A stretch of DNA of 64,000 bases, from positions 124,001-188,000 of the forward strand of contig VNWV01000007.1 of NCBI GenBank assembly GCA_009801085.1. The letters run 5' to 3'. Positions 1 through 9,662 of the stretch are shown in pieces; position 1 is the first letter of the stretch; every line of letters begins with the position of its first letter. A program made the translations under genes and the position numbers. A model generated the notes under the pieces. That model had not been told where the DNA came from, searched no databases, and saw only the letters and a list, made by a program, of their open reading frames with translations. The stretch is from Lasiodiplodia sp. COLG20. Taxonomy: Eukaryota > Ascomycota > Dothideomycetes > Botryosphaeriales > Botryosphaeriaceae.

Positions 1-614
1 ACCTGGGTCGGCGGCTCTGCGGCGCTACTTCCACCTGCAACAATCCTCTTTCAGCAATCCGCTGCGGTGCCGCTTCCGTCAACCACCATGGGCTTGTGCG
101 ACTGTCCTCTCCCTCTCCCGGCTGCTTTCCACAAGACATAGTGCTAGACGAGGCAGTGTTAAAGCACTCGCCTCACGCCCGTTGGGGGGGATTTGGCCTG
201 CGTGTCTGGCCATGAATCTGGACTGCGTCAGCCTGGCCTCCGGCCTGTTCTCTCCCGATCCCGCTGTGGATCTTCCGCATGTCTTGGATAAGCAAGAAGC
301 CTGCAACCCTCCCTGTCGCCACCTATGCCCACCCCAGCAGGCTCTTGATTCTGACTTTGCCAAGCTAGACCTACCGGCATGGCGTGGCTCGCGCCGCCCA
401 CTAACGGTGTGCTCCATGTCGACGTAGTAGCCCACAGTATAGCCTTCTGATACGCTGGATCGCTGTTTGAAATATGCGTTTACTTTAAGATACTCGCCTT
501 TGCCGCCCGTGCCATGTGCTATGGACTTGTTACTTCTCGATCCGACCCACGCTGGTCTTTTCCTCTGTCTCTCTGGCTCCTCATCGGACTCGCGCCTCCA
601 AATCCGTCGAAGCC
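1..614. other. Upstream intergenic region
   Basis: No reading frame here has coding character or resembles a known family. The longest open stretch (79-435, minus) is arginine/serine-rich without domains. The right end must hold the promoter and 5' leader of the membrane-protein gene that starts at 615. Confidence 0.5.
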
Positions 615-2198
615 ATGAGTCTGCATCTCATGCAACGAGATGAGCCAGTGGCCGCCGCCATTCCCATGGGAGGGAGGGTCATTTCAGTGCGGCTGCCTTC
701 GCTAGTCCTCCTCTCCGTCCCGCTAACCCTCTGACCAGATGATCCTCTCTCTCGTCACACTCACTATCCTCGCCATTTGCATTACTCGCCGCATCCAGAA
801 CGTTGGGAAGTGGAACCGCCTGCCCATCACAGGCTGGCTGATCATCATCATCTACTTTGATTCTTTCCTCTTTGTCTTTGTCACGGCAATGTTCAAGGAT
901 ATCGGCATAAACGAATCGCAAGGCATCTGCGAAGGTGCAATTCTACTATGTGCGCCAGCATTCTCACCTGCTCTCGGACCGCCATCTGATCACTTCTAGG
1001 CCTCGTCTGTTATATGAGCACCAAGATCTTCATATACACCTTCCTGGTCGAGAAAGCAGTATGGGGTGGCTGCGCTTCACTCTCCCGTGCATAGACTGAC
1101 GCTTTGCAATAGTACATCGTTCGTGGCAGCCACAAGCCGAGGCTTAGCGACAGGCTATACATATTCAACGCCTTCGGCCTGATCATTCCTTACATTGGCA
1201 TCGTCATCCTGAACTTTGTCTGGTATGTTCGCCGCACGCGCTTTGGGACTTGCTTCTGAAACCAGCTGTGTAGGAGGATCGCATACATCTCCCCGCGAGG
1301 AACTTGTATTATTGGCATGCAAAAGAAAGCTATGATGCCACTCATCATCTTTGATGTCGTCATCAATGTTCGTTAGCTTGTACATTTCCCGCAAATCGCC
1401 CTGTCGCTGACAGATGCAGGTCTATCTAACTGCCCTCTTCATAATTCCTCTTCGCCGTAAGCCTCGGATCGAATGATTGCGGAGGCATTCACTCACCTAA
1501 TTTTCAGGACTTTACTCATACAGGCATAACACCAACAAGACCCTCCGTATCATGGCTCTCCGTACATTTATTGGCAGCTGCGCAACCCTCACTTCCAGTG
1601 TCGTCAACCTTACCGTCCTGATGATTCTGAAGGGGGAGCCAGGATGGATATGCCTCATGTGCTGCAACGCCGACAGTAAGCTGCATCAATCCGCGCCTAA
1701 CGCATACTGCTCCCCTTGTGCTAATGCGTCATGCCCGTAGTCTTGTTCTCAGTCCTCGTTCTCCACTGGGTCACAAGCTTCGATAAACCCGCCACCGACA
1801 GCATCTATGCCCGCGAGCAGAACCGTAACGACGGCTCTGGAAATACTGCCAACGGACCTTCTCAGAATGGGACAACCTCGACGGGGAATGGCCAGGTACC
1901 TAATGGCGATCTTGGAAGCAAAGGGAGGAAGGACAGCCTACGGCGGGATTCGCATTGTCCTGTTCAGAACAAGACTGGATGGGACGCGAAAGCCACCATT
2001 AAGACACAGTGCTGTGCTGGAAACGATCAACCTCATCCCGGGGATATTGCTATGGATCGTATCGTTGTTCGGACCGAGCGTATCTTGAAGATCGAGAGCG
2101 ACGATCATAGCGATCAGAGTGACACCACTGCAGGTCCTGATTCCGGGTCATGCAGCCGAGGTTGTAGTAGCACCGATGGCATTGTGGATCGGGTGTGA
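615..2198 (+). CDS. Seven-transmembrane (GPCR-like) fungal membrane protein
   Basis: Eight exons: 615-677, 739-934, 1000-1058, 1113-1222, 1274-1367, 1420-1456, 1508-1675 and 1741-2198, giving 394 residues. All introns are GT-AG and 46-67 bp long. The first begins GTCATT and ends CTAACCCTCTGACCAG, which fixes the link from the short first exon to the ATG at 739. About seven hydrophobic segments lie near residues 22-38, 50-70, 88-105, 124-146, 165-195, 215-235 and 240-262. The rest, about 130 residues, is a hydrophilic tail rich in Ser, Asn, Gly and Asp and probably cytosolic. I recognise the LVLHWVTS-type last helix from uncharacterised ascomycete membrane proteins with receptor-like topology. 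Ligand and function are unknown. The start is less certain than the rest, because an ATG in exon 2 would also give a good first helix. Confidence 0.75.
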
Positions 2199-3655
2199 TC
2201 AGACAGAGTTTCACGTGATGTTTTTTTTTTTCCAAAGAGTTTTCTTTCGTCATTCATCATGGGTGAGTGAGTGCATTGGGCAAGGAGCAGTTGAGGGTTC
2301 GACGGACAAGATAAAGGTTGGCGCGAGCTAAATCAAATAATTCCAGCGGATCATAACCCACGTTTGCGCTTCATCTTTACCGTCTCCGCCTTGACATCCA
2401 CTTCGGACTAGCCCGTCTCATGGCAGCCTTGCCAGCATTAAAATTGTTACTGGGTCTTGCCACTCTCAAGCAAGTCGGCTCATAATATCACCTATTATTA
2501 GGCCTCAAGCGCCTCTAGGGAGAGGGGGAAAAAAAAAAGGAAGAAGCTGGAAAGTCAAGCAAACGGAATGGTTTACGCATTTCTAATGCGTTCAGAGTTT
2601 TTCTTAAATATCAGCATATTGCTTGGCTGTTTCGCGTAAAGCCTTTCATCTACTTTCCTTTCTGATCTATTGTGGTCGCCTAACAGCGTCGTGCATGCCG
2701 TGTGCGGTTCGCAGAAACTATATGGCTATATACAGGCGCTGATGCTAGAGCGTAGACTTGGAGTGTGGTTCTATAGCAAAATTACCGTAAATAAACAAAG
2801 TTTGAGATCGTTGTCGCACTGTGGCTTTCTCGTAGTGACGCTCTATGCGGAAATATTGCTCGAGTCAGCTTCGCGTAGGTACCGAAATGAGTATAGCACG
2901 CCTGGGTTTAGTCTTTTGGATTGTAAGTCTAAGCATGCCCAACAATGTACAAAAAGCCCGATGGATTTCGCGGTATTTTGGAGTTGGTCACAGTTTCCTA
3001 AGCTGACAGCATCGTGGCGCCGTTGTTAGCGAGGGTTGCGCCATCCGATGCAGGCGCACGAAGGAGCGCTGTTCAATCTGAATGAGGTTGGTGCCGTTCC
3101 AAAATATGCTCTGGGTTGCGCCAAGAATGATCAAGAGGTAAGTCGCATGGGCCGTGGTGCAAGAGAGAATCACGCTTTGGTGGGGAATAGTGAAGGATAT
3201 GGCGTGGAGAGAGGTCATTAACCCCGCTTGGCCCCCACGGACTCGAGCAAAATGTTGGGGAAAAGAAGAGGGAAAAAAAAAAAAAAAGGCGCGATATGCG
3301 CAGGTAGCAAGAAAACGACCCTGCCGATGCAAGAATGCTCGCAGCAACTAGCAGCAAGCAGTGGACGCGCAGGCGAGGCGCGACGGCGCGCGACGGTGGG
3401 GCGAAAGCACGTGCGCAGGGCTCGCCGCTTACGGCTTGCTGATTGAACGGTCTCGCCCCAACATGCCGGCCTGGACAACTTTCCTGCGAATCCGGCCCCC
3501 CGACGGTTGTCTCAACGCTTGGCTCCCTTCTGCATATTACGGCCCACTTTGCGCAGCTCACGGCTTGCGTTGGCGGTTCCATCCACCCAGCAGCCTTCTC
3601 TCGCCCCGCCCCAACCACACCGCTCGAATCCTGCGTCTCCTTTCTCCCATCCAAA
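2199..3655. other. Intergenic region, 1.46 kb
   Basis: It holds short A/T homopolymers (2221-2231, 2530-2538, 3276-3288) and several open frames with no domain or coding bias, for example 2670-3029 on the plus strand. I see no gene. The last few hundred bases are the promoter of the small gene at 3656. Confidence 0.5.
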
Positions 3656-4003
3656 ATGGCCCCCGACGATCATCTTGACCTTCTTTCGTCAGTGAGTAGT
3701 CCCGTCGCCCCCATTTTCTTTGCTAGTCTTCTAATGCCTACGGCGAAGCTCTTGACCAGCCTCCGCAACACCAAAGCCACGTTTGGCGAGAGCAGCGCCC
3801 AGTATCGCGAGATGAAGGCTTGGGTTGACGACCACATCTCAGCTTCGGCGGCATCTGCCGCTTCTGCGCAGGCTGCGCAGGCTCGGCCCGCAGGCAACGC
3901 CAACGAACAGGCTGCTGCTGAGCAGGAACGTCTGCCCCAGCAGCAGCACGTCTTCAATCTCGCCTTTCGACCGCGCCCCCAGGGTGCGGGCTATGCTCAG
4001 TGA
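3656..4003 (+). CDS. Small conserved-looking protein of unknown function (96 aa)
   Basis: Two exons, 3656-3691 and 3749-4003, encode 96 residues. The 57-bp intron starts GTGAGT, has a CTAAT branch-like site at 3731 and ends AAG. It is phase 0 and a multiple of three with no stop inside, so unspliced RNA would encode a 115-residue form with 19 extra residues. The N-terminal half (residues 1-45) looks like a compact helical domain with an LLTSLRNTKATFGE stretch. It is followed by an Ala/Gln-rich low-complexity linker and a short FNLAFRPRPQG tail. I do not recognise the family. Size and helical start would suit a small subunit of a larger complex, but that is only a guess. Confidence 0.6.
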   Translation: MAPDDHLDLLSSVSSPVAPIFFASLLMPTAKLLTSLRNTKATFGESSAQYREMKAWVDDHISASAASAASAQAAQARPAGNANEQAAAEQERLPQQQHVFNLAFRPRPQGAGYAQ

Positions 4004-4601
4004 ACTAAGTGGTTTATTGCATTAAGCGTGCGGGAAGCTGCGTGAGACTAAGGAGAGCCAGCTTTACCCGGTGGATTGCCTTTCCCAAAAAGAGAAGAGA
4101 ATGAGTAATATAGAGCCATCCAGAACTCGTCAGCTACTCAGCTGTTCAGGGCGCCGGGCACCGGACTCCAGAACCGTCTCTCCTCCAAATAAGCAAGCAG
4201 CCGAGAAACAAAAGTACACGAAACTCCACGCAATGCTGGTATCCAGTCCAAAAGAATAAAAAAAAAGAAATCATCTCCTCCGTGGCCCTTGAGAGCGGAT
4301 CCTGTGGTAGCAGGAATGGAACTATGAGGCATGCCTTGGCATGTCCCAGACATTCCGCCGCCCTGCGCTCGCGAACCTGCTGCGAACCGGCGACCCGTTG
4401 GGGAGAGATGTCCTGAAAGCTGCTTAAAACGTCTGCTGCCAAACTTCGAGCGCTTCTTGCGCGGGTATTGGGTGATCCGTGCTAGTTCATCGTCGAAAAG
4501 TCCTTCCGTCGTCCTCTTGATCGTGTCGTAATTATGGCCGTCGTGTGGGTTCCAGCACCGGCTAGAGAATCTAAAAGTTTTCATCCACAATCATCCTTGT
4601 C
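4004..4601. other. Convergent 3' region with an unexplained open frame
   Basis: The 3' ends of the 3656 gene and the arrestin-like gene face each other here. On the minus strand 4138-4590 is open and its first two thirds read like protein, including a basic YPRKKRSKFGSRRFK segment. It then runs into a poly-Phe stretch caused by a homopolymer. I see no convincing splice link to the arrestin-like gene, so it is left as non-coding for now. Confidence 0.4.
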
Positions 4602-5927
4602 TCAATCGATTAGCGGCTTCCGCTGTCCGCCGACGTATGCCATGCCCAGCGCGGCGAGTCCCTCCGGATCGGTAGCCTTGACAATGTGGGGTGCGGGGAG
4701 CATTGGGTTATCCGGCCTGACATGGGCGGCATCTTTTGCTGCCTGCTCAATTGCCTCCATCTCTTGCTTGCATCCGGCATGGTCAAAGGGGCAAACGACG
4801 ATGGGCTGCCGGAGTAATATGTCCTTGGCCGCCGACATTTGAGCCTGCTACGCATTAGCGAGCAACCTTCGAGATGGCCATCGAGGAGCGCATACCTTAA
4901 CTGTCAAATAATATTCGATCTTGTATAGAGTCCCGGTCGTTGTAAAGCCGCTCACGCCGTACATGGGGAACTTGGTGTTTCCCCGGGGCATGATGCCCTC
5001 GCTATCTCTGTAGTCCTTTGCTGGAAATACCAGGCCTAGGTTGGTGAAGTAGCCGGCTTCGGGCATCTTGACGCCCACCGCTTGGGTGGTTTTGGTCAAG
5101 CACTTCACTTTGCGGGTGGGCTCATCACCCTCATGATTATAGATGATCTCCTCGTCTATGCCGACGGTGATTTTTTGGATGGTGACTTTCTTGGCCTTGG
5201 CCATCCAATCGGGATTGGGAGAGAGCTTGATGTAGACGCTTACGGGATCCAGCGGCCCATATGACCAGCGCGGGAGCGAGATGCCGAGAGTGACGAGATG
5301 ATCCGACACGCGCTCAGCGGACTCGGGCCTGTTGTACATGCCAAACGTGGACAAGGTGTCGTATCGCGCTATGGGAACGGGGAAGGCGTATTTCTTCTGT
5401 TCTTGGGCGCCTTGTTGCACCGTGACAACCAGCTCGTAGAACGTTTCGGCGGTGCGACTGGGCAATTGCAGGCTCGCGGGCGGCACCCTCCGCGCAATCT
5501 CCTCACCGCCGCGGCCGTAGGGAATGAAAATCACAAAGGGCAGGTCCATGGCCAGGATACTTTCTGCTTCGCGCCCCAGCGGCGACCGGTACAGCAGCAT
5601 CTCCTTGCCCACAATGTCCGTGATCTCCTTTCGCGGGGCGGCGAGGTGCTTCTTGGTGACCGAGTCGGCGGCAGGATGTATGCTCTCGCGGCGCTGTAGA
5701 GAGATGGTGACCAGCGAGACGGCGACGGGGGCAGAGACGCCGACCAAGGGCCGTATCTCGACCTTGCCCTCTATTCGCGGCTGGGGCGCGCGCGGAGACA
5801 GTCAGCATGGTCGCAATTGCGAGCAGTCAGAGGAGGCGGGCGGACGCACCAATGTTGCTGATATGCCGGGGTAGCCGACCAGGAAGTTGCTGTTCGGCGG
5901 GCCAGAGACGCGCACGAAGGCGGCCAT
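4602..5927 (-). CDS. Arrestin-like N-terminal domain protein
   Basis: Three exons on the minus strand, 5850-5927, 4896-5780 and 4602-4844, encode 401 residues. The introns have GTGCGT...CCCCAG and GTATGC...TAGCAG ends and both are phase 0. Residues 18-62 hold the fungal arrestin-fold start (GYPGIS, then RIEGKVEIRPLVGVSAPV), where the family's first beta strands lie. The rest is beta-rich through residue 320. The C-terminal 80 residues carry a CPFDHAGC motif and end GGQRKPLID. Arrestin-related proteins in fungi usually act as adaptors between membrane cargo and ubiquitin ligases. I see no PPxY motif in the parts I read, so that role is inferred from the fold only. Start chosen because the ATG sits in a good context directly ahead of the conserved GYPGIS block. 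Confidence 0.85.
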
Positions 5928-6512
5928 GGCTGCGATTCAGAGGCGAGCTTGGGCGCTGGGCAGCGGTAGGGGCGGCATGGGAGAGCACCGCTGCTCGGCG
6001 TGGAGCGCCAGCTCTTGAAGCAAGGCGGGCGGTCGGGCGGTGCCTGAGGGTGCGACAGGTCTGAGTGGGATGCGACGTGGTTAGGGCAGCGGAGCTGGCT
6101 CAGGCGGATGCGCGCGAGGCTGGCGTGGGCGGGCAGGCAGCGGTGCGTCGAGCGCCGGCGGTGCGGGCGGGCGGGCGCGCGGTGGCCGGGGCGGACGAGG
6201 GGTGCAGAGGACGGGCCTGGCGGGTCGTGATGGAGGAGTGGGCCGGCGTAGTGGTGTAGGCTGTGGCGCTGACGGGACGCAGGCAGCTCTGAGCCAGGCC
6301 GCAGGCGGGAGAGGGTGTCACGATGCGATTCGACGGCTGCGGTTGGCGGGTCGGCGAGCGCAGGGACGGGAGGGGGCTCCAAGCGCAGCGGAGCGATCAA
6401 ACACTTGGCCAGCGCTGCGGCCGCCTGCTGACCGCGCCGCCAGAAACACTTTGCACTCACGTCACTGCGTCAGCAGCTGCGCCCGACGGGATGCCACTCG
6501 CCCTGCGCCGCC
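5928..6512. other. Divergent promoter, very GC-rich
   Basis: It separates the arrestin-like gene (minus) from the cyclophilin gene (plus). The stretch is dominated by GCG/GGC words, which open long frames on both strands without coding sense (for example 5771-6460 minus, Arg/Pro/Ser-rich). It must contain both promoters; no specific site is recognised. Confidence 0.55.
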
Positions 6513-7117
6513 ATGTCCGTCACGGTACGCTTCTCGCTCGCCCGCCCGCGCCCGCCGTCTGCTAACCGCGCGCCGCAGTTGCACACCGACCTCGGTGATC
6601 TCAAAATCGAGCTCTTCTGCGAGAGCGTCCCCAAGACCGCCGAGGTGCGCGCCGCCCTCCCGCCGCCACGCTGCGCCGCGCCCGCTGACTGCCGCAGAAC
6701 TTCCTCGCCCTCTGCGCCTCCGGCCAGTATGATGCCTCGCCCTTCCACCGCCTGATCCCCTCCTTCATGGTGCAGACGGGCAGCCCGGCCTCCGACCCCA
6801 AGTCCAAGAGCTCCGTCTCCATCTTCACCACGCCGGACCGCCTGTTCGAGGACGAGATCAAGCCCGCCCTGCGCCACAATGCACGCGGCATTGTAAGCAT
6901 GGCCAACAAGGGCCCCGACACCAACGGCAGCCAATTCTTCATCTGCTTCGCCCCGGCCCCGCACCTGGACGGCAAGAACACGGTTTTTGGCCGTGTCATC
7001 GAGGGTGACGATGTGTTGGACCAGCTGGAAGGCCTGGAGGCCGACAAGAAAGGACGTCCGAAGCAGAAGGTCACCATCAGAAGCGTGACGATCCACGCGA
7101 ACCCACTGGCTGGGTGA
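6513..7117 (+). CDS. Cyclophilin, PPIL3/Cyp10 type peptidyl-prolyl isomerase
   Basis: Three exons, 6513-6524, 6579-6644 and 6698-7117, encode 165 residues, the usual length of PPIL3. The first coding exon is only 12 bases. The protein keeps the cyclophilin core: FHRLIPSFMVQTG with the catalytic Arg near residue 44, then SMANKGPDTNGSQFFI near 91-105, PHLDGKNTVFG, and a C-terminus TIHANPLAG of the kind seen in PPIL3. The His of PHLDG stands where CypA has its cyclosporin-contacting Trp, which is normal for this subfamily. Members isomerise prolyl bonds and several are spliceosome-associated. The segment between FMVQTG and FEDEI is SDPKSKSSVSIFTTPDRL rather than the usual Gly-rich loop, a divergence worth noting. 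Nuclear location is inferred from the family. Confidence 0.92.
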
Positions 7118-7627
7118 GCGCACGATGCCATTGTTGCCCAACTGGAGCCATGCCGCCCTCACCGCAGTTTTCGCCGCAACGTTTTTGAGATAAGGTTGTC
7201 AGCTTTGGGCTCAACTGGGACATGCAGGGTGCCATTGAGGTTATAACCGGAGATCATCCCACCCTGGCACGCGCTGTCCCCCTTCCGGACCCACCTTATC
7301 CGACTGGCTGGATCTTGAGGAAGGCAATGCAAACTATTAATTTGGCCTCGCCCAGCGACACATGGACAATGGTCATTCCCCTTCTTATTTACCTTCAAAC
7401 GAACACACAACAAAAATAAAAGTCTGTCTGCTCTATGATATTAGCGTTCCCTGGGAAATACGGAGGTGGTGAATTCTAACGGCCCGGCAACTGAAGACGC
7501 CCCCATCTCGGATCCCGCACGTCATTCTGCATAGCGGTGTGACCTTGCGTCCCGGTGCATGTGCAACACAATCGGTGCTTACATTCACCCTACCGATTAT
7601 CTGGGATTTGGCTCCTGCAGGGAGACG
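7118..7627. other. Convergent 3' intergenic region
   Basis: The cyclophilin and ENV9-like genes end towards each other here. I see only untranslated sequence and no terminator-like or coding signal. Confidence 0.5.
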
Positions 7628-9005
7628 CTACTTGTCCGACTTCTTGTTCCGCTTCGAGCCGGATTGTTTCTCCTTCTTTGAGTCCTGCTCTTTTGCAGCT
7701 TTGGCCTTTTTGACAAGCTCCTCGAGTGCTGCGAGTTCTTCAGCCTGCTTCTTGGCCTTGTCTGCGTCCTCTTGCTTCTTCTTCTGCTGAGCACGTCCCA
7801 TAGCGCCCTTTTTCTCAAGCTCCTCAATGGTCTTTTCGCTGGCCTGCCAGAGGCCCTTTTGCACCTTTTCATCCTCGATTTCCCCGCGCATGAACCTCAC
7901 CTCCTTGCATTCCTTCAGGAACTTTCCTCCTTCGGCTCTTCCTAGCTGGGCATCCATGGCAGCGTACAAGTAGGTTTGCGCCCCTTGGACTGGGCTTTTC
8001 AGAACAAGCCACCAGAAAGGCCACATTATCAAATATAGTGCCAGTCCCCATAGACTTCCAAAACTAAGGTGTCGCCGCATTCCGGGAGTTCTCGTCCAGC
8101 CCGGGTCGACGATGAAGACGCGAGAGTTCATGGGCAACTTGTCAGGACGCTTGTAGGCAGCCAGATGCTTTTGAAAGGCCGAGGCGAAGACCATAGAAGC
8201 GAGTTTTGAGGTAGCGTCGGCGGAGGAGGCCTTGAACTCGAGGACCTGTTTGGGCTGGTCGGTTTTCTTCGACTTGCTGGCCTTGGCCGGTTTCTTCTCC
8301 TTGTCGGTGTCGGATTGGGAGAAGTCAGGCAGCTGTCCACCCATGTAGGAGCTGCATGTGCTGAAGATAACACGAACATCGCGGTCTGGAGGCTGGGCGC
8401 GGAGGGCAGGACTCAGGATGCTCAGCAGATGGAAGCTGGCAATGTAGTTGACGCCCCAGCTCTCTTCCAGGCCATCTTCAGTCGTCCTAACCTTGGCGCC
8501 TGCAGGGGTGAATGTGTTGGCGCAGAGAATGATCATGTCCAAGCGACGCGGAGGAGCATTGTCGACCCATTTGGTGGCAAACTTGCGGATGCTGTGGAGA
8601 GAGGAAAGATCGACCTGTTCAGCAGTAATGAGGCTGTTGTTGGTCGTCTCGCGCAGGTCATCGATGTAGTCGACGATGAAAGGATCGGACAGCTCGTGCT
8701 GGGTGAGGAGAACCAGCTGAGCACCGCGAGTGGCCAGATCGCGGGCCACCTGAGCCCCTATACCGGCAGTGCCTCCCTACGCAGCAAAGTGTGAGCAGTG
8801 AGCAGATTGAGGCGGGCACGAGACGTACTGTTATCATAACGACCTTGGAGTGCATGTTGCGCTCGGAGGTGTTGACAACGCCGCCGAAGTAACGCTTCAG
8901 CAGGACTAGGAGGGCGAGCCATGGGAGGGTCTTGATGATGGTCCAGGCATAGGGAATGCTCCCTATGCCGTCGAACAGGGCCTGCACGGCAATGTAGACG
9001 GGCAT
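7628..9005 (-). CDS. ENV9-like short-chain dehydrogenase with altered active site
   Basis: Two exons on the minus strand, 8829-9005 and 7628-8776, encode 441 residues. An N-terminal membrane segment (about residues 25-40) precedes the Rossmann fold, with the NAD(P) motif GGTAGIG at 60-66, as in the lipid-droplet/vacuolar oxidoreductase Env9 and retinol-dehydrogenase-like enzymes. The block DPGWTRTPGMRR and a hydrophobic WPFWWLVLKSPVQGAQ segment match this subfamily. Two things are odd. The lysine expected in YxxxK (K250, in TSKLASM) is preceded at minus four by Asp246, not Tyr. A Lys/Ser-rich insert of about 30 residues sits between the Ser cluster (198-202) and that site. The last 110 residues are a charged Lys/Glu coiled coil ending KRNKKSDK. 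Function as a reductase is therefore uncertain. Confidence 0.85.
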
Positions 9006-9662
9006 TGCGGACGGGGGAGAGGAAACGTAACTTTCGGCGATGCGCGGCGAGCAGCGATGCTGACGCAGGCCGAGGGGCTCGCGCTAGTCCGCGATAGGCA
9101 ATGGCCATCTTATCGCGCGTAGATCCGGATTTTGTGGCGGTCCGGCGGCACCACTGCAGCAGGGCAGCCTGGCAGCCCCCTCTCGCAGCCGATGGCTAGC
9201 GCGAAGAATAGCCGGGCTCTAGAACATAGCGTAGCTATGCCCCAGCTCTGCCTTAGGAAAATCAACATATGTGGGTAGTTGAAGCTATCGTCCGGACGAG
9301 AGTGGAATTAAAAATTATGCATACACGTCTGGACAATAGCTCCAGCTACCCATGACATGAGCAAAAAACAAATTCAGCTGCGAGAGGGGACTGTACCAAC
9401 GGCCGGCTTGCCCTGATTTGGCAATGTCTTCGAGTGAGTCACGGGTGCATGTTGAGCTATGTTGGATGCGCCGAAGCATCTGCGCGCTCGGGGGCCAATC
9501 ACGTTGCTCCTTGGTGGTTGAGTTACCATATTTGGAAAGCGCCAGGCAGATGCTGAAGGCAGCAGTACCCGTTCTGCCTGGGCTCGCCGTCACCTCTGAT
9601 GTATAAATATCTTCATTCCCTTCAACTGGACAGACATTACGCTCGAAACTGCCACCAGGAAA
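9006..9662. other. Divergent promoter region
   Basis: It lies between the ENV9-like gene (minus) and the AAA ATPase gene (plus). A TATAAATA-like word at about 9602-9609 lies 55-60 bp before the ATPase ATG and could serve either as TATA box or as leader sequence. No other signal is recognised. Confidence 0.5.

Noticed and set aside
2670..3029. 119-codon frame in the first long spacer
   Set aside because: No codon bias, no domain, no introns or promoter support, and many rare residues (Cys, Trp) scattered as in random sequence.
5771..6460. 229-codon Arg/Pro/Ser frame upstream of the arrestin-like gene
   Set aside because: Lies in a GC-rich divergent promoter and overlaps the first arrestin exon in another frame; no family resemblance.
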